Below are positions 18,283 to 26,318 of a stretch of 41,260 nt of DNA, in pieces; the first letter of the stretch is position 1; each line of letters begins with the position of its first letter. This stretch comes from Gammaproteobacteria bacterium (GTDB lineage Bacteria; Pseudomonadota; Gammaproteobacteria; DSM-16500): positions 1 to 41,260 of the forward strand of contig BMAH01000019.1 of the NCBI GenBank assembly GCA_014132615.1, in the 5' to 3' direction. Position numbers and translations under genes: made by a program. The notes beneath the pieces were generated by a model, which was not told the origin of the DNA, searched no databases, and saw nothing but the letters and a program-made list of their open reading frames with translations.

Positions 18283-20049
18283 TTATATCGTTAAGCAAGA
18301 TGTAATTGACATCGACTCTTCTTGTTCTTTTCCATTAATTAATGTTTCTTCATGTTTTTTTCTTAATTTATCAAAATTAGGTTGTATTGAATCGAAAGTG
18401 TAAATAAGTAATTCTTTTTCTAAGACAATAACAACTCTAGTGTTGGTGTGGTCAATATAAATATCATTAACCACACCTTGATTAGGACAAATAAAATAAC
18501 CCAATAGGGTGCGTTTTTTTAAATGATATAATTCAACTTTATGACCTTCTTTATTGTGTTGCATAATAGCAACAAAATAACGGCAGTCATGGGAAATGTT
18601 AAAGCGAAATACTTTGCAAGACTTGAATTTAATTAAACTAGAATATGTATTGGTAGATGGATCATATTCTGATAGTTCACTTAGGTCCATGGTAGTAATA
18701 AATAGTAATTTTTTGCTATCAGGCATTAATTGCGTAGGGGTATTACGCTCTGGTAGCCAGTGTGCTAAGGGAAGTGTTTTGCATGGAAAAGCGCCAGTAG
18801 TACTCATTACATGAATGGCTGTTCGATATGCTCCAGAAGCTATCCCCAATAGCTGGGTTTGATCAGTAGAGGCAATTAATTTGTCTACATAAGTTTCTTT
18901 CAAATTTACTAAGCCATATAAAATTTTTTCTTTACCTGTTATAAGGTTGTAAGAAATTAATTCACAATTTTTTTTATCAGCTTTAGTAGGGCTAGGATAG
19001 AGTACGAATAAATCAGTATTATTTACACAGGTACTTCCAAAAAAATCCTTTTTTTGACTGCTAAAAGTATTTATCCTTGTCCAATTTCTAGTATCAAACA
19101 CATCGTAAACTTTTCTTACGGGTGTATCGTTTTGAAAATAGCCAATTACCAATTTTTCACTGTTATGAGAAAAATCTAAATAATAACAAATCTTAGGAAT
19201 AGGAATATTGTGTAATAGAGATCCTGTTGCTGCGTAAATGCAAAGATAATTAGGATTTCTTTTTAAAATAGCTAACCATTTTCTATTAGGAGAGAATGCG
19301 GGTCGTACCCTCCCTGTTATATTGCATGACACAATAGTTTTAGGCTCTGTAAAATCTGTAGCAACTGGAAATAACTTATAGCGCTGCTTATCTCTGGTTA
19401 GATTTAAAAATCGTCTACTGGTTTTTCCTAAATTTTCAACTGCATCTTTATCTAAAAATTGAAGCACATTTAACCAGGTTTCATCTGTTAATAAATTGGT
19501 TATTGACTGGTCATTAATATCATCATTTTCTTCAATTCTTGTACTATTAGTAATAGGGTGAGCTGGTATTTGATTCGAAGAGGATTGTCCCTCTTGAAAT
19601 CTTATTTCTAATTGATACAGATGCCTAATGCAGGTTTGATGCAATTCATTTAATTTGTTAAATACCATTTTTAATAAAATATAAATATCAGCATATTCAT
19701 TGTATTGTTGTTCTCTATTTACTGTCTTAGATATTTTTTTATTTAAAATTTGCTTATTAAGAGAGTTTAAAACCGCTGTGCTAGGCTTATCGATGGTAGG
19801 AAGTTTACTTTGCATAGCAAAATACAACTGATCCAATAGATTAATAAATTCTCTATTCTTTTCTGCTAAAAATTTCTTTTTAATTTCAAATTTTTTAGAA
19901 AAATTTGATGGAATGCTTTTTTCGTAACGTGCCTCTTCAATAAAAATTGAAAATTGACTCAATATTAAAGCTAATGCTTGCTGCTTAGTTTGAAAGTATT
20001 GTTTGTTTTTTATATTGCACTCTTCAAGAGTGAAAGGGGGCCTCTGCAT
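18283..20049 (-). CDS. F-box / beta-propeller protein with C-terminal CaaX-like motif; candidate secreted effector (copy 2)
   Basis: A 588-residue paralogue of the downstream gene, 83 bases from it and on the same strand. The helical N-terminal domain is shared (TAVLNSL and NELHQTCIRHLYQLE correspond to TAVLTHL and YELHQVCIGHIRQLE in copy 1). The F-box-like segment at about 187-220 (LLTDETWLNVLQFLD, SRRFLNLTRD) is the better-preserved of the two. Seven propeller-like repeats follow (YLDFSHNSEKLVIG, FNISHDCRYFVAI). The protein ends in CLTI, again with Cys fourth from the end, and a Glu-rich stretch precedes it. Sequence divergence is high outside the F-box and helical core, so the pair is an old duplication. 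Function is inferred as for copy 1; the ribosome binding site is weak. Confidence 0.85.
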   Translation of the reverse strand: MQRPPFTLEECNIKNKQYFQTKQQALALILSQFSIFIEEARYEKSIPSNFSKKFEIKKKFLAEKNREFINLLDQLYFAMQSKLPTIDKPSTAVLNSLNKQILNKKISKTVNREQQYNEYADIYILLKMVFNKLNELHQTCIRHLYQLEIRFQEGQSSSNQIPAHPITNSTRIEENDDINDQSITNLLTDETWLNVLQFLDKDAVENLGKTSRRFLNLTRDKQRYKLFPVATDFTEPKTIVSCNITGRVRPAFSPNRKWLAILKRNPNYLCIYAATGSLLHNIPIPKICYYLDFSHNSEKLVIGYFQNDTPVRKVYDVFDTRNWTRINTFSSQKKDFFGSTCVNNTDLFVLYPSPTKADKKNCELISYNLITGKEKILYGLVNLKETYVDKLIASTDQTQLLGIASGAYRTAIHVMSTTGAFPCKTLPLAHWLPERNTPTQLMPDSKKLLFITTMDLSELSEYDPSTNTYSSLIKFKSCKVFRFNISHDCRYFVAIMQHNKEGHKVELYHLKKRTLLGYFICPNQGVVNDIYIDHTNTRVVIVLEKELLIYTFDSIQPNFDKLRKKHEETLINGKEQEESMSITSCLTI

Positions 20050-20124
20050 GGCAATGATTCATCCTAAAAGTATAATTCTTAGGCAGACCTTACAGGGTTT
20101 GGTTTGAAATAGTCAAGGGTCATT

Positions 20125-20961
20125 TCAGAAAGTTTGCTTGGCTATTTTTTGAGTATGCTTTATTAGTAAATAAAGTGTTAAAAATGTCAGTATTATTCCA
20201 AATGATTGTAAAAAATTTAAATTTCGTTGAAAAAAAATAACATCAGTCGCTATTGCAACAATAGGATCTAAGTAACTTAAAATAGCAATTTGAGTAAAGC
20301 TAGTTTTTTTAATAGCGCTATAGTAAAGAAAATAAGCAAATAAAGTATGGATGACACCAATAATAATTAAGCAAATGATCGCAGTCATTGTTAATGGTTT
20401 AAAGTGAGCAAAAGGCAATAAAATGATGGTACCAGTTAAAAGCTGAATAAAAATAACTTTAATATAACTAAGATTAATTTGTTTCATTGCTAAAGTTAAA
20501 AACGAATAAAGAAGTGCAGCAAGTAGCGCAAAGCAAACTCCCAGTACTATATGAGGTGATGCTAGATTATGTAAATCAATAGTTAATATTACACCTCCTA
20601 ATGCTAATAAAATTAATCCCCATTTTTTAAAGCTAACTTTTTCTTTATAAATAAAAATGCTCAATATAATTAAGATGATGGGCTGTAAATAATAAGACAT
20701 ATTACCTATAGTAATAGTAGATATTTGAAATGACTTAAATAAAAAAAACCAATTTAAAATTAAAAATACACCCGCCATTGCTGTAATAAAAGTTTCCTTG
20801 TTTAAATTAATTTTTTCTTTTGATTTAATCAACCATCCACCGATAAAAAAAGCACCAATTAAGCATCGATAAAATGCTACTTCAACAGCAGATAATTCTG
20901 ACCATAAAACAAATGCTCCAAGGGTGCCCCATAGTGACATAGATAAGATTAATTCAAACAT
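20125..20961 (-). CDS. EamA/DMT-family transporter, probable amino-acid exporter
   Basis: A 278-residue inner-membrane protein with about ten hydrophobic segments in two homologous EamA halves, typical of the drug/metabolite transporter superfamily that includes the threonine exporter RhtA. The frame runs up to 21021, but the ATG at 20961 (MFELILSMSLWG) is chosen because AGGAG is six bases upstream and because a longer form would overlap the preceding gene. It is the third gene of the dioxygenase-dehydrogenase-exporter cassette, 23 bases after the dehydrogenase. The cassette context suggests export of a modified branched-chain amino acid; the substrate is inferred. Confidence 0.85.
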   Translation of the reverse strand: MFELILSMSLWGTLGAFVLWSELSAVEVAFYRCLIGAFFIGGWLIKSKEKINLNKETFITAMAGVFLILNWFFLFKSFQISTITIGNMSYYLQPIILIILSIFIYKEKVSFKKWGLILLALGGVILTIDLHNLASPHIVLGVCFALLAALLYSFLTLAMKQINLSYIKVIFIQLLTGTIILLPFAHFKPLTMTAIICLIIIGVIHTLFAYFLYYSAIKKTSFTQIAILSYLDPIVAIATDVIFFQRNLNFLQSFGIILTFLTLYLLIKHTQKIAKQTF

Positions 20962-20984
20962 GCCTTTCTCCTTAGTTTTTTTTG

Positions 20985-21644
20985 CTATAAATCCTTTCCA
21001 ATTGACCATCCCCCATCGCACACTAGAACTGCTCCATTTAAATAGTTATTTGATAAACAAGTATCAATTAAAGGAAGGATATGAGTTACTTGCCCCCAAT
21101 AACCAACAGGAATATCTGATTTTATTTTTTCTACCTGTAAATGGTTATTAAAATAATTAGCAGTGAGTGGTGTTTCAACAATTCCAGGTGCTATGGCATT
21201 TATTCGAATGCCATATTTACCGTATTGATAAGCTAATTGTTTAGTTAAGCCAATTAAGCCAAATTTAGATGTAACATAAGCAGCTCTATTTGGCTCAGCT
21301 TGCAAGCCAGACACGCTAGCTATGTTGACTATTAGCAATGGTTTTTGGCGTGCTAAGGACTTTTTAATTAAGCTTTGTGAAATGAGAAAATTTGAAGTTA
21401 AATTAACATTTAAAATATCCTCCCAAGCTTTAAAAGTAAGTTGATGAGGAAGCTCAATTTCTCTAATGCCGGCGCAATAAATCATTGCATCAAAGTCGTC
21501 GTCGGTAGATATAAAATCATTGACAGCTAGTGTATCACTTAAATCTACTTCTTGTTTGTCTATTGCTGTTATATCGTGTGAGGCGTAATACTTTGTACAG
21601 GCCAAACCAATTCCAGAAGCTGCCCCTGTTATTAATATTTTCAT
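20985..21644 (-). CDS. short-chain dehydrogenase/reductase, 4-hydroxyisoleucine dehydrogenase-like by context
   Basis: A 219-residue classical SDR. Visible motifs are TGAASGIG (6-13) for NAD(P), N-rich NVNL (79-82), the catalytic serine at S110 in NIASVSG, Y123 and K127 in YVTSK, and the PGIVETP motif after the active site. There is no membrane segment. Its ATG overlaps the stop of the dioxygenase gene as ATGA (21641-21644), so translation is coupled. In Bacillus thuringiensis an SDR encoded with L-isoleucine dioxygenase oxidises 4-hydroxyisoleucine to 2-amino-3-methyl-4-ketopentanoate. The enzyme class is visible; that substrate is inferred from the partner genes only. Confidence 0.88.
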   Translation of the reverse strand: MKILITGAASGIGLACTKYYASHDITAIDKQEVDLSDTLAVNDFISTDDDFDAMIYCAGIREIELPHQLTFKAWEDILNVNLTSNFLISQSLIKKSLARQKPLLIVNIASVSGLQAEPNRAAYVTSKFGLIGLTKQLAYQYGKYGIRINAIAPGIVETPLTANYFNNHLQVEKIKSDIPVGYWGQVTHILPLIDTCLSNNYLNGAVLVCDGGWSIGKDL

Positions 21645-22318
21645 GCCACAGCTTCCATCTGCGTTTCATTGGGCTCAACGGTAAATAGAAGTATATCGCG
21701 TGTAGCTACTCCCTCTCGCGCTCCTAATGCTGTTACTGCATGATAATAATCTTTGGTTAAGATTATTGTTTCAAAAGGTTGTTCTAATCGTATTACATTT
21801 TTGATTTCTTTAGTTTTAATGTCGGCAATTAAATTATCGCCACCCCAAGCATTAGGACTTAAATTAAGTAAATGAACAAAAACTAATGGTTCATCATCAA
21901 TATGAAGGCAATCGGGTGAGCTATAGCTTGCACCATATCTGTTAGCTTTGTATCGAATAAAATGTAAACCTAATACTAATTCCTTGTATTGCTTGAGAAG
22001 GGAAAATTCTCTAATAAAATTTACATTAGTATTAATAACATTTTTCATAATTTTTAAATTTAATATTTGCTTGTCCATGACAGCAAAATGCCTAGCTTTT
22101 CCGCCATCGGTAACATTTGATTTTGCACTTTGGAAGTAAACTTGATTGTCTGCTACGGTAATTTTTTCTGATTTACGGTTCCATAACAGTTTTAAATAAG
22201 CTCTATTTCTTACCCCATCCGGTTTGATATTACTCTCAAATACAGTCATTAATGTTTTTAAAGAGTCCAAATCTTCTGTTGATTTAATGTATTGGTTTGC
22301 ATTGATTAAGTTATGCAT
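21641..22318 (-). CDS. 2-oxoglutarate/Fe(II) dioxygenase of the L-isoleucine dioxygenase family
   Basis: A 225-residue member of the 2OG-Fe dioxygenase family that contains Bacillus thuringiensis L-isoleucine 4-hydroxylase (IDO). The iron triad is H139 and D141 (LHIDDEP) with H193 (YHAVTALG). R207 in TRDILLFT is placed to bind the 2-oxoglutarate carboxylate. Recalled IDO sequence shares SSP-x-x-LH-x-DDEP, HL-x-NLS, GGDNLIA and FHAVT-x-LG patterns and also the DGGK-x-R-x-F segment, so the match covers substrate-side regions and not only the triad. The ATG at 22318 with AAGGA upstream is preferred to an earlier in-frame start. It heads a cassette with an SDR and an EamA exporter. Likely product: a hydroxylated aliphatic amino acid; the exact substrate is unproven. 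Confidence 0.88.
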   Translation of the reverse strand: MHNLINANQYIKSTEDLDSLKTLMTVFESNIKPDGVRNRAYLKLLWNRKSEKITVADNQVYFQSAKSNVTDGGKARHFAVMDKQILNLKIMKNVINTNVNFIREFSLLKQYKELVLGLHFIRYKANRYGASYSSPDCLHIDDEPLVFVHLLNLSPNAWGGDNLIADIKTKEIKNVIRLEQPFETIILTKDYYHAVTALGAREGVATRDILLFTVEPNETQMEAVA

Positions 22319-22459
22319 GATTTTCCTTAAATATTTAAGTGGCAAATTAGAGTCGGAATAAAGCGAGAGAAAACGTGTTGGAGATTTAGAAAATAAGATA
22401 GGGATGTGATGAATTGACTTAGTTATTTATAGCGAATGTGTTGGTGAGATATGAAAAAC

Positions 22460-22487
22460 AGTATAGATTATTTTTCAATAATTACAA
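22460..22487 (-). promoter_or_regulatory. candidate promoter of the dioxygenase cassette
   Basis: On the minus strand TTGTAA (22487-22482) and TATACT (22465-22460) are 16 bases apart, about 140 bases upstream of the dioxygenase start. The surrounding 180 bases are very AT-rich, so chance matches are possible. Confidence 0.35.
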
Positions 22488-22528
22488 TAAATTTTATTTC
22501 ATAATACGAAAAATTTTAAATTGCAAAA

Positions 22529-22912
22529 TTACCTATCCACCAAATGCGGTTTCCTCTCTTCATCAATCGCAACAAAAGTAAAATACCCTTGAGCAACTTG
22601 TTTTTGATCGGTGGTTTGAAGGCCCATGCTCCATACTTCGATTTTTATTTTTAAAGAAGTATGACCCACTTTGACTATGTCTGCGTAACAGCAGACAGTG
22701 TCACCTACATAGACTGGTTTTAGGAAAGCCATTTCATCGATAGCGACTGTGACTACGCGGCTTTTGGCGCGTCGCCTTGCAGCAATGGCTGCGCCCATGT
22801 CCATGTGGGAAACTAGCCAGCCGCCGAAAATGTCGCCGTTTGCATTTGTGTCTGCCGGCATGGCCAAAATTTGTATAACAAGCTGTCCTTTTGGTGTTTT
22901 TTCATCCGACAT
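22529..22912 (-). CDS. yciA: acyl-CoA thioesterase YciA
   Basis: A 127-residue hotdog-fold thioesterase that hydrolyses a range of acyl-CoAs in the cytosol. It matches YciA, including MPADTNANGDIFGGWL with the catalytic aspartate region (near 20-32), HMDMGAA, and the strand pattern VTVAIDEMAFLKPVYVGD. The frame extends upstream to 23011, but the ATG at 22912 (MSDEKTPKGQL) has AAAGGA about nine bases before it, and the resulting length is close to E. coli YciA (132). The upstream extension would also cover the divergent lepA promoter region. It stands alone, divergent from lepA. Confidence 0.93.
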   Translation of the reverse strand: MSDEKTPKGQLVIQILAMPADTNANGDIFGGWLVSHMDMGAAIAARRRAKSRVVTVAIDEMAFLKPVYVGDTVCCYADIVKVGHTSLKIKIEVWSMGLQTTDQKQVAQGYFTFVAIDEERKPHLVDR

Positions 22913-22941
22913 GGGTTTTCTCCTTTCTATATGGTCAATTA

Positions 22942-22969
22942 TTGCATAATTTTGGTGGGTGCTTATAGT
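22942..22969 (+). promoter_or_regulatory. candidate promoter of the lepA operon
   Basis: TTGCAT (22942-22947) and TATAGT (22964-22969) are separated by 16 bases, about 85 bases upstream of lepA in the divergent gap with yciA. A second weaker pair (TTAACA at 23019, TATAGA at 23043-23048, 18 apart) lies immediately before the ATG. Confidence 0.45.
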
Positions 22970-23055
22970 AAAACAGGTATTTTTACGCCTAACCATTGGT
23001 AACTTAACCAAAAATGCGTTAACATCTTGCCCCTTACCTGGTTATAGATATCTCT

Positions 23056-24852
23056 ATGCAACATATTCGAAATTTTTCAATTATTGCCCATATTGATCAT
23101 GGGAAATCGACGTTAGCGGATAGGTTAATCCAACGCTGCGGCGGCTTAACAGAGCGCGAAATGCAAGCGCAAGTATTGGACTCTATGGATTTAGAGCGTG
23201 AGCGTGGTATTACCATTAAAGCGCATAGCGTCACGCTTAATTACAAAGCACAAAATGGTGAAACGTATCAACTTAATTTTATTGATACACCAGGACACGT
23301 CGATTTTTCTTATGAAGTTTCTCGTTCGCTAGCAGCGTGCGAAGGCGCTTTATTAGTTGTTGATGCAGGCCAAGGTGTAGAAGCGCAGACGGTTGCTGTG
23401 TGTTATACCGCTATTGATCAAGGCTTAGAAGTTGTTCCTGTATTAAATAAAATAGATTTACCTCAAGCAGATGCTGAACGTGTGATTCATGAGATTGAAG
23501 ATATCGTTGGCATAGAAGCTGAAGATGCTGTACGTATCAGTGCTAAACAAGGTATTGGTATTGATGAATTACTGGAACAGTTAGTAACGAGAATTCCTGC
23601 GCCAGAAGGTAATGTTGAAGCACCTTTACAAGCCTTAATCATTGACTCGTGGTTTGATTCTTATTTAGGTGTAGTGTCTTTAGTGAGAGTTAAAAATGGC
23701 AGCTTGCAATTAGGTGAAAAGATGCAAGTCATGTCAACCGGTCGTGCGTATGAAGTCACAGGCTTAGGTGTATTTACACCAAAACGTTTAGCAACTAATT
23801 CGCTAAAAGCAGGTGAAGTAGGCTATGTTATTGCAGGTATCAAGGAAATTAACGGTGCACCAGTAGGTGATACATTAACGCATGCGCATCATCCTGCAAA
23901 AGAGATGTTGCCAGGTTTCCAAAAAGTGAAACCGCAAGTTTATGCAGGCTTATTTCCTATTCACTCAGATGATTTTCCTGCATTACGTGATGCACTCAGC
24001 AAATTACGCTTAAACGATGCAGCACTTTTCTTTGAACCAGAATCTTCTGAAGCATTAGGCTTTGGTTTTCGTTGCGGATTTTTAGGCATGTTGCACATGG
24101 AAATTGTGCAAGAACGGTTAGAGCGTGAATATAATTTAGAATTAATTTCAACTGCACCGACTGTTATTTATGAAGTGGTAACGACAGGTGGAGAAACCCT
24201 GCATGTGGATAATCCTTCTAAACTACCTGTAGTCAATTATATTGCAGAAATACGTGAACCTATTGCAAGAGCAAATATTTTAGTGCCGCAAGCGCATTTG
24301 GGTAATGTTATTACGCTCTGTGTCGAGCGTCGCGGTGTACAAAAAAGTATGTTATTTCACGGCAATCAAGTGGCATTAGTGTATGAATTACCAATGGCAG
24401 AAATCGTGATGGATTTCTTTGATAGATTAAAATCCGTAAGCCGTGGATATGCATCGCTTGATTATAGTTTTTCACACTTTTTAACTGCTGATTTAGTTAA
24501 ATTAGATATTTTAATTAATAGTGAAAAAGTCGATGCACTCGCAACGATTGTACACAGAGAGCAAGCGCAATCACGCGGTCGATTAGTCTCAGATAAATTA
24601 CGCGAATTGATTCCAAGACAAATGTTTGATGTGGCAATTCAGGCAGCGATTGGTGCTCATATTATTGCTAGGCAAACAGTCAAAGCGATGCGTAAGAATG
24701 TCACAGCAAAATGCTACGGTGGTGATATTAGTCGTAAACGTAAATTATTAGAGAAGCAAAAAGAAGGGAAAAAACGTATGAAACAATTAGGAAGTGTCGA
24801 AGTGCCTCAAGAAGCTTTCCTCGCCGTACTTAAAATAGATGACAAAAAATAG
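23056..24852 (+). CDS. lepA: elongation factor 4 (LepA), ribosome-associated GTPase
   Basis: Translational GTPase that acts on the ribosome, implicated in back-translocation and in initiation or 30S assembly. The 598 residues are full length (E. coli 599). The GTPase motifs are AHIDHGKST (P loop, about 11-19), the RGITI switch, DTPGH and NKIDLP. The LepA-specific C-terminal domain is present, with [26 protein letters not shown]. No Shine-Dalgarno is visible before the ATG. It leads the cluster lepA-lepB-rnc-era-recO-pdxJ, and its stop codon overlaps the lepB ribosome binding site. Confidence 0.98.
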   Translation: MQHIRNFSIIAHIDHGKSTLADRLIQRCGGLTEREMQAQVLDSMDLERERGITIKAHSVTLNYKAQNGETYQLNFIDTPGHVDFSYEVSRSLAACEGALLVVDAGQGVEAQTVAVCYTAIDQGLEVVPVLNKIDLPQADAERVIHEIEDIVGIEAEDAVRISAKQGIGIDELLEQLVTRIPAPEGNVEAPLQALIIDSWFDSYLGVVSLVRVKNGSLQLGEKMQVMSTGRAYEVTGLGVFTPKRLATNSLKAGEVGYVIAGIKEINGAPVGDTLTHAHHPAKEMLPGFQKVKPQVYAGLFPIHSDDFPALRDALSKLRLNDAALFFEPESSEALGFGFRCGFLGMLHMEIVQERLEREYNLELISTAPTVIYEVVTTGGETLHVDNPSKLPVVNYIAEIREPIARANILVPQAHLGNVITLCVERRGVQKSMLFHGNQVALVYELPMAEIVMDFFDRLKSVSRGYASLDYSFSHFLTADLVKLDILINSEKVDALATIVHREQAQSRGRLVSDKLRELIPRQMFDVAIQAAIGAHIIARQTVKAMRKNVTAKCYGGDISRKRKLLEKQKEGKKRMKQLGSVEVPQEAFLAVLKIDDKK

Positions 24853-24861
24853 GAGTCTAGA

Positions 24862-25653
24862 ATGAACTTTGATTTTGAATTAATCCTGTTTTATGCCACG
24901 CTTATTACCGGCGTTATTTATTTAATGGATGCCTTATTTCTTGCGCGTAGACGTAAGCATAGACAGCGCTATGAAAAAAAGCCCCCTATGTTAATCGATT
25001 TTTCTCGGTCTTTTTTTCCTGTTTTGCTGCTTGTTTTCTTATTACGTTCTTTCTTATTTGAACCTTTCCGTATTCCAACACCTTCGCTTGAACCTTCATT
25101 GCTAATAGGTGATTTTATTTTATTGAATAAATATGATTACGGTATACGTTTACCTATTGTGCGCAAAGAAATTATTCCTGTGCATAAACCACAGCGCGGC
25201 GATATCATGGTATTCCGTTGGCCGCCCAACCCTTCTTTTTATTTTGTTAAGCGTGTCATTGGTCTACCTGGCGATAAAATCAGTTACATTAATAAAGAAT
25301 TGTATGTAAACGGACAAAAAATTCCTCAAGAATTTGTAAAAAATAGCATTGGTAAAGATGGTCACGGCAGTACTTGGCCAGTATTACAAAAAGAAGAAGA
25401 TTTATTAGGATATAAACACGCTATTTATATTGATCCTGCAAAACCTGCTCATGATTATAAAGACATAGAGGTGCCGCAAGGCATGTATTTTGTGATGGGC
25501 GATAATCGCGATGATAGTGCTGATAGCCGTTATTGGGGATTTGTGCCAGATAAGAATATAGTCGGTAAAGCTGTGTTAATATGGTTAAGTTGGGATAAAA
25601 CCCAATCCCCTCTTCATTGGATAAGATGGGATAGATTAGGAAGGATTAATTAA
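24862..25653 (+). CDS. lepB: signal peptidase I
   Basis: Inner-membrane Ser/Lys protease that removes signal peptides from exported proteins. The 263-residue protein has two N-terminal membrane segments (about 7-27 and 50-66). The catalytic serine S75 is in RIPTPSLEPSLLIGD and the general-base K130 in FYFVKRVIGLPGD, followed by GDNRDDSADSRYWGFVP. The S75-K130 spacing matches E. coli (S90, K145). The usual Ser-x-Met after IPSG is changed here to Ser-Leu with TP in place of SG, an unusual but probably functional variant. AGGAG precedes the ATG by six bases, nine bases after lepA, and rnc follows five bases later. Confidence 0.96.
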   Translation: MNFDFELILFYATLITGVIYLMDALFLARRRKHRQRYEKKPPMLIDFSRSFFPVLLLVFLLRSFLFEPFRIPTPSLEPSLLIGDFILLNKYDYGIRLPIVRKEIIPVHKPQRGDIMVFRWPPNPSFYFVKRVIGLPGDKISYINKELYVNGQKIPQEFVKNSIGKDGHGSTWPVLQKEEDLLGYKHAIYIDPAKPAHDYKDIEVPQGMYFVMGDNRDDSADSRYWGFVPDKNIVGKAVLIWLSWDKTQSPLHWIRWDRLGRIN

Positions 25654-25658
25654 GGCTT

Positions 25659-26318
25659 ATGGATGAGTTAACCAATAAACTGCATTATACCTTCGCAGAC
25701 CCTAAACTACTTAAAGTGGCTTTAACGCACAGAAGTAAAGGTGGAGATCATAATGAGCGTTTAGAATTTCTAGGCGATGCAGTGGTTAATTTTGTCATTG
25801 CTGAAATCCTTTACCATCAATTTCCTAAAGCTACCGAAGGCGAATTAAGTCGTTGGCGTGCTTCTTTAGTAAACCGCGATACACTGGCAGAATTAGCTAA
25901 GCAATTCGAATTAGGCCGATTTCTTTATTTGGGAACAGGCGAATTAAAAAGCGGTGGCAGTGAGCGTCAATCCATTCTTTCTTGCGCGATGGAAGCCATT
26001 ATTGGTGCCGTCTATTTAGACCGTGGTTTTGCAGCAGCACGCGCAAAGATTGTAGAATGGTATGAACCTTTATTGCAGTCGCTTTCTTCTGCTTCTAGTC
26101 ATAAAGATCCAAAAACATTATTGCAAGAATATTTACAACGATTACGTCTTCCTTTACCTGTTTACACTGTCGATGCTATTGAAGGTGAAGCCCATCAACA
26201 GCTTTTCACAGTCAGTTGCCAAGTAGAAGAAATGGAAAAAACGTTTGGTATAGGAACTAGCCGCAGGCGGGCAGAGCAAGAAGCTGCCCTTGCTATGTTG
26301 AGAGTCTTAAAAAAATGA
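25659..26318 (+). CDS. rnc: ribonuclease III
   Basis: Double-strand-specific endoribonuclease for rRNA processing and RNA turnover. The 219-residue protein has the N-terminal endonuclease domain with the signature ERLEFLGD (33-40) and a C-terminal dsRNA-binding domain (about 148-217). One oddity: the second metal-binding element, normally Asp-x-x-Glu (ILADTVEALIG in E. coli), reads ILSCAMEAIIG, so the aspartate equivalent to E. coli D114 is a cysteine while the glutamate (E117 equivalent) is kept. The TGC codon is clear in the sequence. It overlaps era by four bases. Family assignment is secure; full activity is not certain. Confidence 0.95.
   Translation: MDELTNKLHYTFADPKLLKVALTHRSKGGDHNERLEFLGDAVVNFVIAEILYHQFPKATEGELSRWRASLVNRDTLAELAKQFELGRFLYLGTGELKSGGSERQSILSCAMEAIIGAVYLDRGFAAARAKIVEWYEPLLQSLSSASSHKDPKTLLQEYLQRLRLPLPVYTVDAIEGEAHQQLFTVSCQVEEMEKTFGIGTSRRRAEQEAALAMLRVLKK

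Noticed and set aside
20924-21151. 75-codon plus-strand frame across the exporter/dehydrogenase junction
   Set aside because: It is antisense to both genes and lacks a ribosome binding site.
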